64,000 bases of DNA, taken from Pseudomonas marginalis (GTDB lineage Bacteria > Pseudomonadota > Gammaproteobacteria > Pseudomonadales > Pseudomonadaceae). The stretch covers positions 248,001-312,000 of the forward strand of contig NZ_FNSU01000002.1 in NCBI RefSeq assembly GCF_900105325.1, in the 5' to 3' direction. Below are positions 50,284 through 59,755 of the stretch, one piece after another. The notes beneath the pieces are model-generated. The model searched no databases. It had not been told where the DNA came from and saw only the letters and a list, made by a program, of their open reading frames with translations. Position numbers and translations under genes: made by a program. Position 1 is the first letter of the stretch. Each line of letters opens with the position of its first letter.

Positions 50284-51472
50284 ACGCCAGGCGCGGCTAC
50301 CGCAATCCTTGTTGCTGTTGCTCGGCAGTTGCCTGCCAGTGCTCGGTGCGGTGCTGCTGGCCCCCGTCCTGCCGCGTATGCAGGAACACTTCGCCGACAC
50401 ACCGGGTGTGGCCGTGCTGGTGCCCATCGCCCTGACGCTGCCGGCGTTGATGATTGCGTTGTTGGCTCCCGTGGCCGGAATCATCGCTGACCGGCTGGGG
50501 CGCAAACCGTTGTTGATCGGTGCGATGGTGCTCTACACCGTCTGCGGCGTGCTGCCGCTATGGCTGGAGTCGCTGCAGGTCATCGTGATCAGCCGCGCCG
50601 GCATCGGTGTGGCCGAAGCGGCGATCATGACCTGCTGCACCACGATGATGGGCGACTACTACAGCGGCGCGCGACGTGAACGCATGTTCGCCCTGCAAAT
50701 GGTCGCGACCTCATTGTCGGCGGCGATCTTCATTGCCATCGGTGGGGTGCTCGGCGAACACGGCTGGCGTACCCCATTTGCGCTGTATGGGCTGGGGCTG
50801 GTGTTTCTGCCACTGATGGTCTGGTTGCTGTGGGAGCCGCGGGCACAGGTCGTCACCGCGACAACAGTGAGCAGGGCATTCCCCTGGCGCCCGCTGGCAC
50901 CGTTGTATGCCCTGGCATTCCTGGCGGGCTTGAGCCTGTTCATCGTGCCGGTACAAGTCGGTTACCTGCTTAACCTGCTGCATGTCGAAGGCTCGCAGCA
51001 GATCGGCCTGACCATGGGCGCCAGTCAGTTCGGCGTACTGGTCGGCGCCCTGAGTTTCCGTCTGTTTCGTGGTGTCCCTGCGCACCGGCAGATGCTCCTG
51101 GCCTTCGTCGCGGCCGGTATCGGTGGCGGGCTGCTGGCGGTAGCCGACAGTCATGGGCTGGTGGTGGTCGCGGTCCTGATCAACGGCCTGGGCATCGGCC
51201 TGATGATGCCAACCCTGCTCACCTGGATCATGAGCCAGGTCGACTTCCAGCAGCGCGGCCGCGCGGCCGGCGGCTTCACGGCGATGTTCTTCGCCGGTGA
51301 GTTCGCCAGCCCGCTGGTGGTGCTGGCGATCACCGGCGGGGTAATCGGCGCCTTGCCAGCCGCACTGGGCATCGTCGCGGGCGTTCAGCTGGTGGTAGCC
51401 CTGGCCTGTCTTCGGTTGCGAGGCAGCGGGGCTGCTTTTACTACTGCGGTTGTCGCAGACCCTGAGCACTGA
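50273..51472 (+). CDS. MFS transporter
   Basis: The 399-residue protein has 12 predicted helices and the loop motif GIIADRLGRKPLLIGAMVLY between TM2 and TM3. It belongs with general MFS_1 drug/aromatic carriers. Lying between the envelope cassette and the oxygenase genes, it is probably the inner-membrane carrier of the pathway substrate or an intermediate. Confidence 0.88.
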   Translation: MNVERQARLPQSLLLLLGSCLPVLGAVLLAPVLPRMQEHFADTPGVAVLVPIALTLPALMIALLAPVAGIIADRLGRKPLLIGAMVLYTVCGVLPLWLESLQVIVISRAGIGVAEAAIMTCCTTMMGDYYSGARRERMFALQMVATSLSAAIFIAIGGVLGEHGWRTPFALYGLGLVFLPLMVWLLWEPRAQVVTATTVSRAFPWRPLAPLYALAFLAGLSLFIVPVQVGYLLNLLHVEGSQQIGLTMGASQFGVLVGALSFRLFRGVPAHRQMLLAFVAAGIGGGLLAVADSHGLVVVAVLINGLGIGLMMPTLLTWIMSQVDFQQRGRAAGGFTAMFFAGEFASPLVVLAITGGVIGALPAALGIVAGVQLVVALACLRLRGSGAAFTTAVVADPEH

Positions 51473-51493
51473 CCTGCCCATTCGACGTTTCAT

Positions 51494-51507
51494 AAAAATA
51501 AGAACAA
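51494..51507 (+). promoter_or_regulatory. A-rich Hfq/Crc-type motif before the first VanA-like gene
   Basis: AAAAATAAGAACAA just before GAGGAG, 14 bp from the ATG. Confidence 0.5.
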
Positions 51508-51520
51508 CGAGGAGAACATC

Positions 51521-52594
51521 ATGAGTTATTTGCTCAACACCTGGTACATCGCTGGATGGGCAGACGAGCTGGCGCAAGGTGGCATGCTGGGCAGAACCAT
51601 CGTCGAGCAACCCATCGTGTTCTTTCGCGATAGCCACGGTGTGATCCAGGCGCTCGCCGATCGTTGCCCGCACCGTTTTGCCCCGCTGCACATGGGCAAG
51701 GTTGTCGGCGACAGCGTCCAGTGCCCGTACCACGGCCTGCGTTTCGATGGCAGTGGCCAATGCACGCACAATCCCCATGGCGAAGGAAACATCCCCAAGG
51801 CCGCCTGTGTTCGCGGTTTCGCGGCCGTTGAGCGCCACGGGGCGATCTGGGTCTGGCCGGGCGATCGTCACCTGGCCAGCGATGCCTTGATTCCTGATTT
51901 TTCCTTTTTCGAGCAGGCGCCCACCCATGCCAAAGGGCATGGGTATTTGCCGACCCGTGCGCACTACGAGTTGCTGTCCGACAACATCATGGACCTGAGC
52001 CATGTTGATTTCCTGCACCCGGATACGCTCGGTGGCGGGGCGTTGTCACACACCCGAGCCACCATCGAGGAATTGCCCAACGATCGCGTACGCATCAGTT
52101 GGTGGGCGCCGGACGATGTGCCCCCGCCGGCTTTCGGCGCTCACCTTGAAGATCCGAGCCGGGCAGACGTCTGGGCCGAAGTCATCTGGCACGCCCCCGG
52201 CCTGATGCTGCTCGGCAGTGGCGCCACGGCGCCAGGGCGCCCCAGGGCCGAGGGACCAGTGACATGGAACCTGCATCTGATGACGCCGCAGGACGCGGCC
52301 AACACCCATTATTTCTTTGCCAACACGCGCAGTTTCGAGCAGGACAATGCGCAGTTGAATGCCTTCGTCCAGGAGATGTTGATCGGTATTTTCGCCGGTG
52401 AAGACAAACCCATGGTCGAGGCTCAACAGCGCCAGATTGGTGAGGTTGAACTGCTTGGCCTCAACCCTGTGTTGCTGCCAGTCGATGCAGGGGCCGTGCG
52501 CTGTCGACGTGTTCTGCGTCGATTGATGGAAGCCGAGCGAGCGGAGACGCAAGCCAGTCGGTCATCAAACTATGAAAAAGAGGAACTGCGATGA
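51521..52594 (+). CDS. VanA-like Rieske oxygenase 1
   Basis: The 357-residue protein has Rieske ligands C49-x-H51 and C68-x2-H71 (RCPHRFAPL, CPYHGLRF) and the mononuclear iron segment SDNIMDLSHVDFLHPDTLGG (D-x2-H-x4-H). Length and sequence match vanillate O-demethylase oxygenase (VanA) and relatives such as dicamba and toluenesulfonate oxygenases. It would O-demethylate or hydroxylate an aromatic. A second, similar oxygenase gene overlaps its end by 4 bp and both share the VanB-like reductase behind. Confidence 0.9.
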   Translation: MSYLLNTWYIAGWADELAQGGMLGRTIVEQPIVFFRDSHGVIQALADRCPHRFAPLHMGKVVGDSVQCPYHGLRFDGSGQCTHNPHGEGNIPKAACVRGFAAVERHGAIWVWPGDRHLASDALIPDFSFFEQAPTHAKGHGYLPTRAHYELLSDNIMDLSHVDFLHPDTLGGGALSHTRATIEELPNDRVRISWWAPDDVPPPAFGAHLEDPSRADVWAEVIWHAPGLMLLGSGATAPGRPRAEGPVTWNLHLMTPQDAANTHYFFANTRSFEQDNAQLNAFVQEMLIGIFAGEDKPMVEAQQRQIGEVELLGLNPVLLPVDAGAVRCRRVLRRLMEAERAETQASRSSNYEKEELR

Positions 52595-53634
52595 GCTTTC
52601 TACGCAACGTCTGGTACGCGGCCGCCTGGGGAAACGAGATCAAGGCTGGCGAGTTGTTCCAACGAACCTTGCTCAATGAACCCGTGGTGTTTTTTCGCGA
52701 CACCCAAGGTAATGCCCAAGCCATTGCCGATCGCTGTCCCCACCGTTTCGCGCCCCTGGGCATGGGCATCCTCAAAGGCGATGCGGTGCGTTGTCCGTAC
52801 CACGGCCTGGAATTCGATGGCAGCGGCACCTGTGTGCATAACCCTCATGGTGATGGTGCAATTCCCAAGGCGGCAAAGGTCAAGGCCTACCCGCTGGTTG
52901 AACGCTACAGCCTGCTGTGGATCTGGATGGGCGATGCACAACTGGCCGATGCGACGCTGATTCCGGATTTCAGTTGCATGGATGAAGACCGTTGGTATGT
53001 CGGCAAACGCTACCTGCACGCCAGAGCCAACTACGTGCTGGAAACCGACAACATCATGGACCTGAGTCATATCGAATTCTTGCACCCGTCTACGCTGGGT
53101 GGCGATGGCGTCAAGAGCGCGTTGACCAGCGTGCAAGAGGAGGGCAACACCGTTTGGTCCAACCGCCAGACGGTTGCGGAAATCATGCCGGAGTTTCTCT
53201 ACACCGCCTGGAACATTCCTCAGGGCACACCGGTGGACCGTTGGATCGATGTGCGTTGGGATGCTCCGGCGAACATGTTGCTGTTTTCCGGCGCCGTGGC
53301 GACCGGGCTCCCCAGGGATAAGGGCGTTTCCACACCGATTCCGCATCTGTTCACTCCAGAGACCGAGACCACGACTCACTACTGGTTCTCAGTCTGTTTC
53401 CCCAAGGCAATGGGCGAATTTGCCGAGAGATTCGCTGATGAGCAGGCGGCCGCGATCAGCCGGCCCTTTGCCGATGAAGACTTGCCAATGCTCGAGGCGC
53501 AGCAGCGCATGATGGGCGCTGCATCGTTCTGGGACTTGAAGCCGGTCCTGCTGATTGGTGATGCAGGAGCGGTCCGGGCGCGGCGTGTCCTCGACCGCAT
53601 GATTGCTGCCGAACAGCCTGCGGGTGCCCAGTGA
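52591..53634 (+). CDS. VanA-like Rieske oxygenase 2
   Basis: This 347-residue paralogue of the preceding gene has Rieske ligands at the same positions (C49, H51, C68, H71) and iron segment TDNIMDLSHIEFLHPSTLGG. Its start overlaps the stop of oxygenase 1 (ATGA). The two differ mostly in the C-terminal substrate pocket. They may form a mixed trimer or work on two positions of the same substrate; the latter seems more likely because both keep full iron sites. Confidence 0.9.
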   Translation: MSFLRNVWYAAAWGNEIKAGELFQRTLLNEPVVFFRDTQGNAQAIADRCPHRFAPLGMGILKGDAVRCPYHGLEFDGSGTCVHNPHGDGAIPKAAKVKAYPLVERYSLLWIWMGDAQLADATLIPDFSCMDEDRWYVGKRYLHARANYVLETDNIMDLSHIEFLHPSTLGGDGVKSALTSVQEEGNTVWSNRQTVAEIMPEFLYTAWNIPQGTPVDRWIDVRWDAPANMLLFSGAVATGLPRDKGVSTPIPHLFTPETETTTHYWFSVCFPKAMGEFAERFADEQAAAISRPFADEDLPMLEAQQRMMGAASFWDLKPVLLIGDAGAVRARRVLDRMIAAEQPAGAQ

Positions 53635-54587
53635 TGATTGAAGTCATCGTCACTCGCAAGCGCCTCGAAGCCGAGGGCATCTACAGCTTCGAACTGGCCC
53701 CGGTCGAAAATTCCATGCTGCCTGCCTTCAGCGCTGGCTCGCATATCGACGTGCACCTGCCCAATGGCCTGGTGCGCCAGTACTCGCTGTGCAATCACCC
53801 GGAAGAACGCCACCGCTACCTGCTGGGAGTGTTGCTCGACCCAGCGTCTCGCGGCGGTTCGCAGGCCATGCACCAGCAAGTGCACGAAGGCAGCCGGCTG
53901 CGCATCAGCGAGCCACGCAATCTGTTCCCGCTTGAGCATGGGGCGGCGCACAGCGTGCTGTTCGCCGGCGGTATCGGCATCACGCCGATTCTCTGCATGG
54001 CCGAGCGCCTGGCGCGGATCGGCGCGCCTTTCGAGCTGCACTATTGCGGTCGCTCGGTCGGGCGCATGGCCTTTATCGAGTACCTGCGCCATTCGACGTT
54101 TGCCAAGTGTGTGCAGGTTCATGTGGACGATGGCGAGGATGCCCAGCGTCTCGACGCCGCTCGGGTTTTATCCGGGCCAGCCGCCGACCGTCACCTGTAC
54201 GTCTGTGGCCCCAACGGTTTCATGGAACACGTGCTCGGCACGGCTCGCGAGCAGGGCTGGGCCGAGGCGCGACTGCACCGTGAGTACTTTGCCGCCGCCG
54301 CTGCCCCGGCGGGTGAGGCGGGCGGGTTCGAGGTGCAACTGGCAAGCACCGGACAGTGTTTCCAAGTGCCGGCCGCGCTCAGCGTGGCCCAGGTGCTGCT
54401 GGAAGCGGGAATCGATATTCCCCTGTCCTGCGAGCAGGGCATCTGTGGCACCTGCATTACGCGCGTGCTGGAAGGCGAACCGGAACACCGCGACATGTTC
54501 TTGACCGATGCCGAGCGGGCCCGCAACGACCAGTTCACGCCGTGTTGCTCGCGTGCCAGGAGCGCCCGGTTGGTGCTTGATCTTTAA
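53634..54587 (+). CDS. VanB-like oxygenase reductase (FMN/NAD/[2Fe-2S])
   Basis: The start at 53634 (MIEVIVTRKRLEAEGIYSFE) overlaps the oxygenase 2 stop by one base (TGATG); an in-frame GTG lies one codon upstream. The 317-residue protein has the flavin loop VRQYSLCNHPEERH, the NAD-binding LFAGGIGITPILCMAERL and a C-terminal plant-type ferredoxin domain with CEQGICGTC and a fourth Cys in TPCCSRA. It passes electrons from NADH to VanA-type oxygenases and probably serves both upstream ones. Confidence 0.93.
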   Translation: MIEVIVTRKRLEAEGIYSFELAPVENSMLPAFSAGSHIDVHLPNGLVRQYSLCNHPEERHRYLLGVLLDPASRGGSQAMHQQVHEGSRLRISEPRNLFPLEHGAAHSVLFAGGIGITPILCMAERLARIGAPFELHYCGRSVGRMAFIEYLRHSTFAKCVQVHVDDGEDAQRLDAARVLSGPAADRHLYVCGPNGFMEHVLGTAREQGWAEARLHREYFAAAAAPAGEAGGFEVQLASTGQCFQVPAALSVAQVLLEAGIDIPLSCEQGICGTCITRVLEGEPEHRDMFLTDAERARNDQFTPCCSRARSARLVLDL

Positions 54588-54649
54588 GGTTTTCCACTGA
54601 TTCATCTCTACCCGCTGCGGTGTTTTGCCAACTGATTAAGGAGTCGAAC

Positions 54650-55222
54650 ATGCAACAACTTCCTGGTTTCAAACGCGTGGTCACCGGGCATGATGTCCAA
54701 GGCCAGGCGGTGATCGCGCTCAGCGGACCGACGCCCAACAGCTTTGCGCTCAAGGCGGTACCCGGTACGGTCTTCCATGAGATCTGGAACAGTGGCGCCA
54801 GCCCCGCCGTACTCGACAACGGCGATGACCCCACTCGCAAGCCGCTTCAGTTGAGTCCGGCGCCGTTGGGCAGCGTCATCCGTGTGGTGGATATTCCGCC
54901 CGACAGCGTGCAGAACCAGGTCAGCGCCGAGGATGCCGCGGCGGCCTTCGCCGAAATTGGCCAGGCCCACGCCGGCACGGGGCAGGCTGATTCCAAACAC
55001 AAGCTGATGCACCGCACCGAAACCCTCGATTACGGCGTGGTCACGGAGGGTGAGGTCTGGCTGGTGCTCGATGGCGAGGAAGTGCACCTCAAGCGCGGTG
55101 ACATCGTCGTACAGCGCGGCACTAACCACGCCTGGAGCAACCGTACCGAGCAGATGGCACGCATGCTCTTCGTCCTGCTCGATGGCCGTTTCGCGCCCGA
55201 GCTGCAAGGGGACCAAGTATGA
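54650..55222 (+). CDS. Cupin-domain protein
   Basis: AAGGAG precedes the ATG at 54650; 190 residues. The C-terminal half is a single cupin barrel: HRTETLDYGVVTEGEVWLVL, then GDIVVQRGTNHAWSN, giving a His/Glu/His metal set. Small cupins like this occur beside VanA-type oxygenases, and roles from dioxygenase to isomerase are possible. Its last bases overlap the FAH-family gene start by 4 bp. Confidence 0.88.
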   Translation: MQQLPGFKRVVTGHDVQGQAVIALSGPTPNSFALKAVPGTVFHEIWNSGASPAVLDNGDDPTRKPLQLSPAPLGSVIRVVDIPPDSVQNQVSAEDAAAAFAEIGQAHAGTGQADSKHKLMHRTETLDYGVVTEGEVWLVLDGEEVHLKRGDIVVQRGTNHAWSNRTEQMARMLFVLLDGRFAPELQGDQV

Positions 55223-56211
55223 AGCTTAGTACTCTCAAGCATCACAGCCGCGACGGTCGCTTGCTGGTAGTGTCGCGCGACCTCGCTTGGGCGGTCGATG
55301 CCAGCGATATTGCGGCGACGTTGCAGGCTGCCATTGAACAGTGGCCGAGCGTCGAAACCGCTTTACGCGCGCGTTACGACGCGTTGAATGAAGGCTCCCT
55401 GGCCGGTGCCTTCGCCTTCGATCCGCAACAAGCCGCCGCGCCCTTGCCACGTGCCTGGCAGTGGCTGGACGCTTCGTCTTTCCTCAGTCATGGCGAGCGC
55501 ATGCAGAAGGCGTTCGCGCTGGATCCGATCGAAGGTGTTGAACACACGCCGCTGATGTATCAGGGCTGTGGCGATGACTTTCTGGGGGCCCACGACGACA
55601 TCGTGCTGCCCAGTGAAAGCCACGGTATCGATTTCGAAGGTGAATTCGCGGTATTGGTCGATGAGGTCCCCATGGGCTGCTCGGCGCTGGACGCCGTTGA
55701 CCATATTCGGCTCATCGTGCAAATCAACGATGTCAGCTTGCGTGCGCTCGCCCCTCGGGAAATGAAGACCGGCTTCGGTTTTATCCAGGCCAAATCCTCG
55801 TCAAGTTTTGCCCCGGTGGCGATCACCCCCGACGAGTTGGGCGAGGCCTGGCGCGACGGGCGTGTGCACTTGCCGCTGAGGGTCGAATGGAATGGCCAGT
55901 GGTTCGGTAATGCCCACGGTGGCGCCATGCATTTCGGCTTTCATCAATTGATCGCCCATGCGGCGCTGACCCGGCGACTCAGGGCCGGCTGCGTGATCGG
56001 TTCCGGCACCGTTTCCAATGCCGATCCCACGGTGGGCGCGGCCTGCATCGCCGAGCGTCGTGCCGTTGAGATGATTGAGCACGGCGCGCCACAGACGTCC
56101 TTCATGCGCTTTGGCGACCGCGTGCGCATGGAGGTCTTCGATCTGCAAGGGCAGTCGGTGTTCGGGGCGATAGACCAGTGCATCGTGCGCGGAGGCCTCC
56201 CATGCGCGTAA
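55219..56211 (+). CDS. Fumarylacetoacetate hydrolase (FAH) family protein
   Basis: The 330-residue protein has the FAH catalytic core in its second half: SHGIDFEGEFAVLVDEVP (metal Glu/Glu pair), IVQINDVSLRALAPREMKTG, FIQAKSSSSFAPVAI and SGTVSNADP. Family members hydrolyse C-C bonds of beta-keto acids such as fumarylpyruvate, or decarboxylate them. It probably cleaves the ring-opened product. The epimerase-like gene begins 10 bp before its stop. Confidence 0.9.
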   Translation: MKLSTLKHHSRDGRLLVVSRDLAWAVDASDIAATLQAAIEQWPSVETALRARYDALNEGSLAGAFAFDPQQAAAPLPRAWQWLDASSFLSHGERMQKAFALDPIEGVEHTPLMYQGCGDDFLGAHDDIVLPSESHGIDFEGEFAVLVDEVPMGCSALDAVDHIRLIVQINDVSLRALAPREMKTGFGFIQAKSSSSFAPVAITPDELGEAWRDGRVHLPLRVEWNGQWFGNAHGGAMHFGFHQLIAHAALTRRLRAGCVIGSGTVSNADPTVGAACIAERRAVEMIEHGAPQTSFMRFGDRVRMEVFDLQGQSVFGAIDQCIVRGGLPCA

Positions 56212-57209
56212 TGATTACCGGGGCCAATGGTTTTGTCGGCCGGGCGTTGGTGAAACGATTGCTCCAAACCAATGAGTTGCGAGGCCGGTCGATCAGCGCG
56301 TTGATATTACTGGACAAGGAATTGGTGGGGTTTGCTGAGGATAAGCGCCTGCGCCGGCATTGCGGCAGTGTCACCGACGCCGCGTTATTGCGCCGGGCCT
56401 TGGCCGATGGCATCGATGTGGTCTTTCACTTGGTCAGCATCCCGGGTGGCGCGGCCGAGCAGCACTATTCACTGGGCTATCAGGTCAACCTGCTGGCAAG
56501 CCTGGAGTTGCTTGACCAGTTGCGCGAGCAGCCTGGTACGCCGGTGCTGGTGTATGCCAGCAGCGTGGCGGTGTACGGCGGCGACCTGCCGGCTCGCATG
56601 GATGAGCGTGCCGTGCCGCACCCGCAGTTGAGTTACGGTGCGCACAAGGCAATGGTGGAAATGGCGATCAATGACCTTGCCCGACGGGGCGAGGTGGACG
56701 GTCGTGCCGTGCGCCTGCCCGGCATCGTCGCCCGTCCACGTGAACCCAATGGGCTACGTTCGGCGTTCATGAGCGACCTGCTGCACGCCTTCGCCCAAGG
56801 CCAACCGTATTGCTGCCCGGTTTCGCCGCAGGCGCAGGCCTGGTGGATGTCCGTGCGGTGTTGCGTGGATAACCTGCTGCGGGCCGCCGAACTGCCGGCT
56901 GCCGAACTCTGCGAGTCACGTGTCTGGCAATTACCGCTGTTGCACCTGTCCATTGCCCAGGTCATCGATGCCCTGGCCGCTGCCTATGGCCAGGAACGCC
57001 GCGGGCTGATCAGCTTCGCACCGGATGCCGGGCTGCAAGCGTTGTTCGGCAACTTCCCTGCAATGAAAACCCCTCTGGCCCGTGCCCTTGGCTTTCGCCA
57101 TGACGGCTCGGCTGCCGCCTTGATACGAAACAGTTTGAACGCTGCTGCCCCGGCGCGTCGTGCGCGTGGGCGGGTAGCGCTTGGAGTGAGCGAAAATGCA
57201 ATCAACTAA
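56202..57209 (+). CDS. NAD-dependent epimerase/dehydratase family (extended SDR)
   Basis: GGAGG precedes the ATG at 56202 inside the FAH gene end; 335 residues. The NAD motif is MITGANGFVGRALVKRLL and the catalytic motif YGAHK follows an SSVAVYGG segment (Ser and Tyr/Lys present). It resembles DenD-type D-erythronate dehydrogenases and related oxidoreductases rather than nucleotide-sugar epimerases. It may reduce or oxidise a hydroxyacid intermediate. It overlaps the cyclase gene by 14 bp. Confidence 0.85.
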   Translation: MRVMITGANGFVGRALVKRLLQTNELRGRSISALILLDKELVGFAEDKRLRRHCGSVTDAALLRRALADGIDVVFHLVSIPGGAAEQHYSLGYQVNLLASLELLDQLREQPGTPVLVYASSVAVYGGDLPARMDERAVPHPQLSYGAHKAMVEMAINDLARRGEVDGRAVRLPGIVARPREPNGLRSAFMSDLLHAFAQGQPYCCPVSPQAQAWWMSVRCCVDNLLRAAELPAAELCESRVWQLPLLHLSIAQVIDALAAAYGQERRGLISFAPDAGLQALFGNFPAMKTPLARALGFRHDGSAAALIRNSLNAAAPARRARGRVALGVSENAIN

Positions 57210-57981
57210 ACGTCGCCTGGTGGACCTGTCCGTTACCCTGGACAACAACCCCTACACCGATCCACCGCCGTTGCTGCCGAAAATCGACTACATGGACCAT
57301 CAGCAAGGCTGGCCGGAGATGGCCGCGATGTTTCCCGGCCTGTCCAAGGCGCAACTGCCTGGCGACGAATCCTGGGCGGCTGAGCGCCTGCAGATCACCA
57401 CGCACAGCGGTACCCATATGGACGCCCCCTGGCACTATGCCTCGACCACCGACGGCGGCAAGCCGGCTTTCGGCATCGATGAGCTGCCGCTGGATTGGTG
57501 CTTGCAACCGGGCGTGAAGCTGGACTTTCGTCATTTACCGGATGGCCATGTGGTCAACGCCGCCCAAGTGCAAGCCGAGCTGGAGCGTATTGGCCATGTT
57601 CTACGGCCGCTGGACATTGTCCTGGTCAATACCCGTGCCGGCGCGCTGTTTGGCCAGCCTGGGTACCTGGACGCCGGGGTTGGCATCGGCCGTGAGGCCA
57701 CGTTGTACTTGTTGGAACGCGGCGTGCGCGTGGTGGGCACCGATGCCTGGAGCTGGGACGCGCCGTTCAAGTACACACGCGAACGCTTCGCCGCCACAGG
57801 CGACGCCTCGATCATCTGGGAAGGGCACAAGGCCGGACGCGACATCGGTTACGGCCAGATGGAGAAGCTGGCCAACCTGGAATGCCTGCCGGCCCATGGT
57901 TTCCAGGTGTCCTGCTTCCCCTACAAGATCAGGCACGCTTCGGCCGGTTTCGTCCGCGCCGTAGCGATTTTCGAGGAATGA
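57196..57981 (+). CDS. Cyclase-family (kynurenine-formamidase-like) metal hydrolase
   Basis: The 261-residue protein has the cyclase metal motif HSGTHMDAPWHY (H-x-G-T-H-x-D-x-P-x-H) near residue 73, plus DLSVTLDNNPYTDPP at the start. Relatives hydrolyse N-formylkynurenine, or lactones and isatin. Here it may open a lactone or amide made by the oxygenases. Its TGA overlaps the ATG of the GntR gene. Confidence 0.88.
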   Translation: MQSTKRRLVDLSVTLDNNPYTDPPPLLPKIDYMDHQQGWPEMAAMFPGLSKAQLPGDESWAAERLQITTHSGTHMDAPWHYASTTDGGKPAFGIDELPLDWCLQPGVKLDFRHLPDGHVVNAAQVQAELERIGHVLRPLDIVLVNTRAGALFGQPGYLDAGVGIGREATLYLLERGVRVVGTDAWSWDAPFKYTRERFAATGDASIIWEGHKAGRDIGYGQMEKLANLECLPAHGFQVSCFPYKIRHASAGFVRAVAIFEE

Positions 57982-58709
57982 GCGTGCCGGCTGCCGGTGG
58001 GAAAAAGCGCGCTAGCCTGTCCCAGGGGCTCGAGGCGCTGCTGTCGGAGCACATTATCGAGGGACGGCTGCGTGGCGGTGAACAGTTGCCCACCGAGTCG
58101 GCCCTGATGCTGGAGCATGGCGTCAGCAGGACCGTGGTGCGCGAGGCCATGTCGCGTCTACAGGCCGGGGGAATGGTCGAGACACGCCACGGCATAGGGA
58201 CCTTTGTATGCGGTAGCGCCCTGTCGTTGGGGGCCTTCATCGACCCGGAGACGATCGGTCTCATCACCGATTCGCTGGCGATCATGGAGTTTCGGATCGG
58301 TCTTGAGGTCGAAGCCGCCGGGCTCGCGGCCCAGCGACGCAACACGGATCAGTTGACGGGGTTGCGGGCACTTCTCGATCAGCTCGGGCAGCCGGATGTC
58401 AGCGTCAATGATCGGGCGGCGTTGGATTTTCAATTCCATTTGGGCATTGCCCAGGCGACCGGCAACCCCTACATCGCCAGCACACTGCTCAACCTGGGCG
58501 AGGTCATCATCCCCCGCAGCCGACTGGATTCTGCGCGTCTGTTTCACGATGAGCCTTTGCATTACGAACAGCGCATGCAAAGCGAGCACGAGCAGATTTA
58601 CCAGGCGATCTTCCATCAGGACACTGAGTGTGCGCGTGCCGCGATGCGCCTGCATCTCCAGGACAGTCGCGAATACTTGCACCAGGCCCGCCAAGAGTTG
58701 ATGACATGA
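57978..58709 (+). CDS. GntR-family regulator, FadR/FCD subgroup
   Basis: The start at 57978 overlaps the cyclase stop. The 243-residue protein has the GntR wing-helix (LPTESALMLEHGVSRTVVRE, then AMSRLQAGGMVETRHGIGTF) and an all-helical FCD domain with D/H metal ligands (DFQFHLGIAQATGNP, SEHEQIYQAI). FCD regulators bind organic acids through a metal. It is encoded inside the catabolic series with no gap, so it probably gives feedback by a pathway carboxylate. Confidence 0.92.
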   Translation: MSVPAAGGKKRASLSQGLEALLSEHIIEGRLRGGEQLPTESALMLEHGVSRTVVREAMSRLQAGGMVETRHGIGTFVCGSALSLGAFIDPETIGLITDSLAIMEFRIGLEVEAAGLAAQRRNTDQLTGLRALLDQLGQPDVSVNDRAALDFQFHLGIAQATGNPYIASTLLNLGEVIIPRSRLDSARLFHDEPLHYEQRMQSEHEQIYQAIFHQDTECARAAMRLHLQDSREYLHQARQELMT

Positions 58710-59656
58710 CGGAGAACCAGAGCTACCCGGTGCCGGACATGGCCACGCAGCCTACTGCCACGGCGCTCACCATCATCGATCCCCGCTGGACTTTGTTCGT
58801 CCGGGTCGTGGCGGCTGGCAGTCTCAGCAAAGCGGCCGTACTGCTGGACATGCCGCAGTCCATGGTGAGTCGCAATATTGCCCTGCTCGAATCGCAATGT
58901 GGCGAACGCCTGTTCCATCGCAACGGACGTGGGGTGGTTCTGACCGAATTTGGCGAGCAGTTGCTGCCCTGTATATCGGATCTTCTGGCGAACGCTGAAA
59001 GCCTTGTCGATGACATTCGCAACCTGCGTGGAAAGCCGGTGGGGGAGGTAGTTGTGGGCATGTTGCCTTCCGCGGTGCGCCGGTTTGCGGGGACGCTCTT
59101 TTCTGCGGTGCGCGCGCAGATGCCCGGGGTGAGATTGCACCTGATCGAGGGCGCCAGTGCTCAACTCGAAGAGCAGTTGCACGATGGTCGTCTGGATATG
59201 GCGCTGGTGCTGCGCGAGAGCGAGGCGAGCGTCGGCCAAGCTCATCTGTTGGCCAGGCTACCGCTGCACCTGGTAGGACCCGTCGCCGATCCTCTGCTCG
59301 GAAATCGAGATATTGCGCTGGAAAATCTATCTGGGTTGCCATTGGTCGTGCCTGGGCGGCCGCATCTGCTGAGGGCCAGGCTCGATCATTTGGCTGCGGA
59401 GCAAGGCGTGGAACTGTGCGTGGCCGTGGAAGCCGACTCGGTCCAGCTCCAGTACGAAGTCGTCGCGGCAGGCGGAGGCTATGCGATTGCCTCGGTGTTG
59501 CCGGGCTCACTGGATCAACGACTTATTTCATCGCGCATTATAGAGCCCGTGTTGGAGCGCTTTGTCGTGCTGGTCGAATCGCCCCGGCGCCCCTTGACCC
59601 GTGCTTCCCGTGAAGTGCGACGGCTGATTTGCAATCTGTCCATGCCATCGATTTAA
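58706..59656 (+). CDS. LysR-family transcriptional regulator
   Basis: The start at 58706 overlaps the GntR stop by 4 bp; 316 residues. About 25 residues precede the HTH (LFVRVVAAGSLSKAAVLLDM then PQSMVSRNIALLE). The effector domain is typical (VGEVVVGMLPSAVRR, GGGYAIASVLPG), resembling the nac/cbl and protocatechuate-type group. It is the second regulator in an unbroken GntR-LysR pair within the operon, which is unusual because LysR genes are normally divergent. Confidence 0.92.
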   Translation: MTENQSYPVPDMATQPTATALTIIDPRWTLFVRVVAAGSLSKAAVLLDMPQSMVSRNIALLESQCGERLFHRNGRGVVLTEFGEQLLPCISDLLANAESLVDDIRNLRGKPVGEVVVGMLPSAVRRFAGTLFSAVRAQMPGVRLHLIEGASAQLEEQLHDGRLDMALVLRESEASVGQAHLLARLPLHLVGPVADPLLGNRDIALENLSGLPLVVPGRPHLLRARLDHLAAEQGVELCVAVEADSVQLQYEVVAAGGGYAIASVLPGSLDQRLISSRIIEPVLERFVVLVESPRRPLTRASREVRRLICNLSMPSI

Positions 59657-59755
59657 GCGATAGCTGCTTTGCATCCCCAGCAGTATTCGGTGGGGGGCGC
59701 GCCTCGTAGGGTGTCAGTCAACCAACGACTGATCCCCGATTGCGAGGTTTGCGCC

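Noticed and set aside
50711..52018. 435-codon open frame antisense to the MFS and first VanA-like genes
   Set aside because: Spans two real genes and their intergenic region; no recognisable motif.
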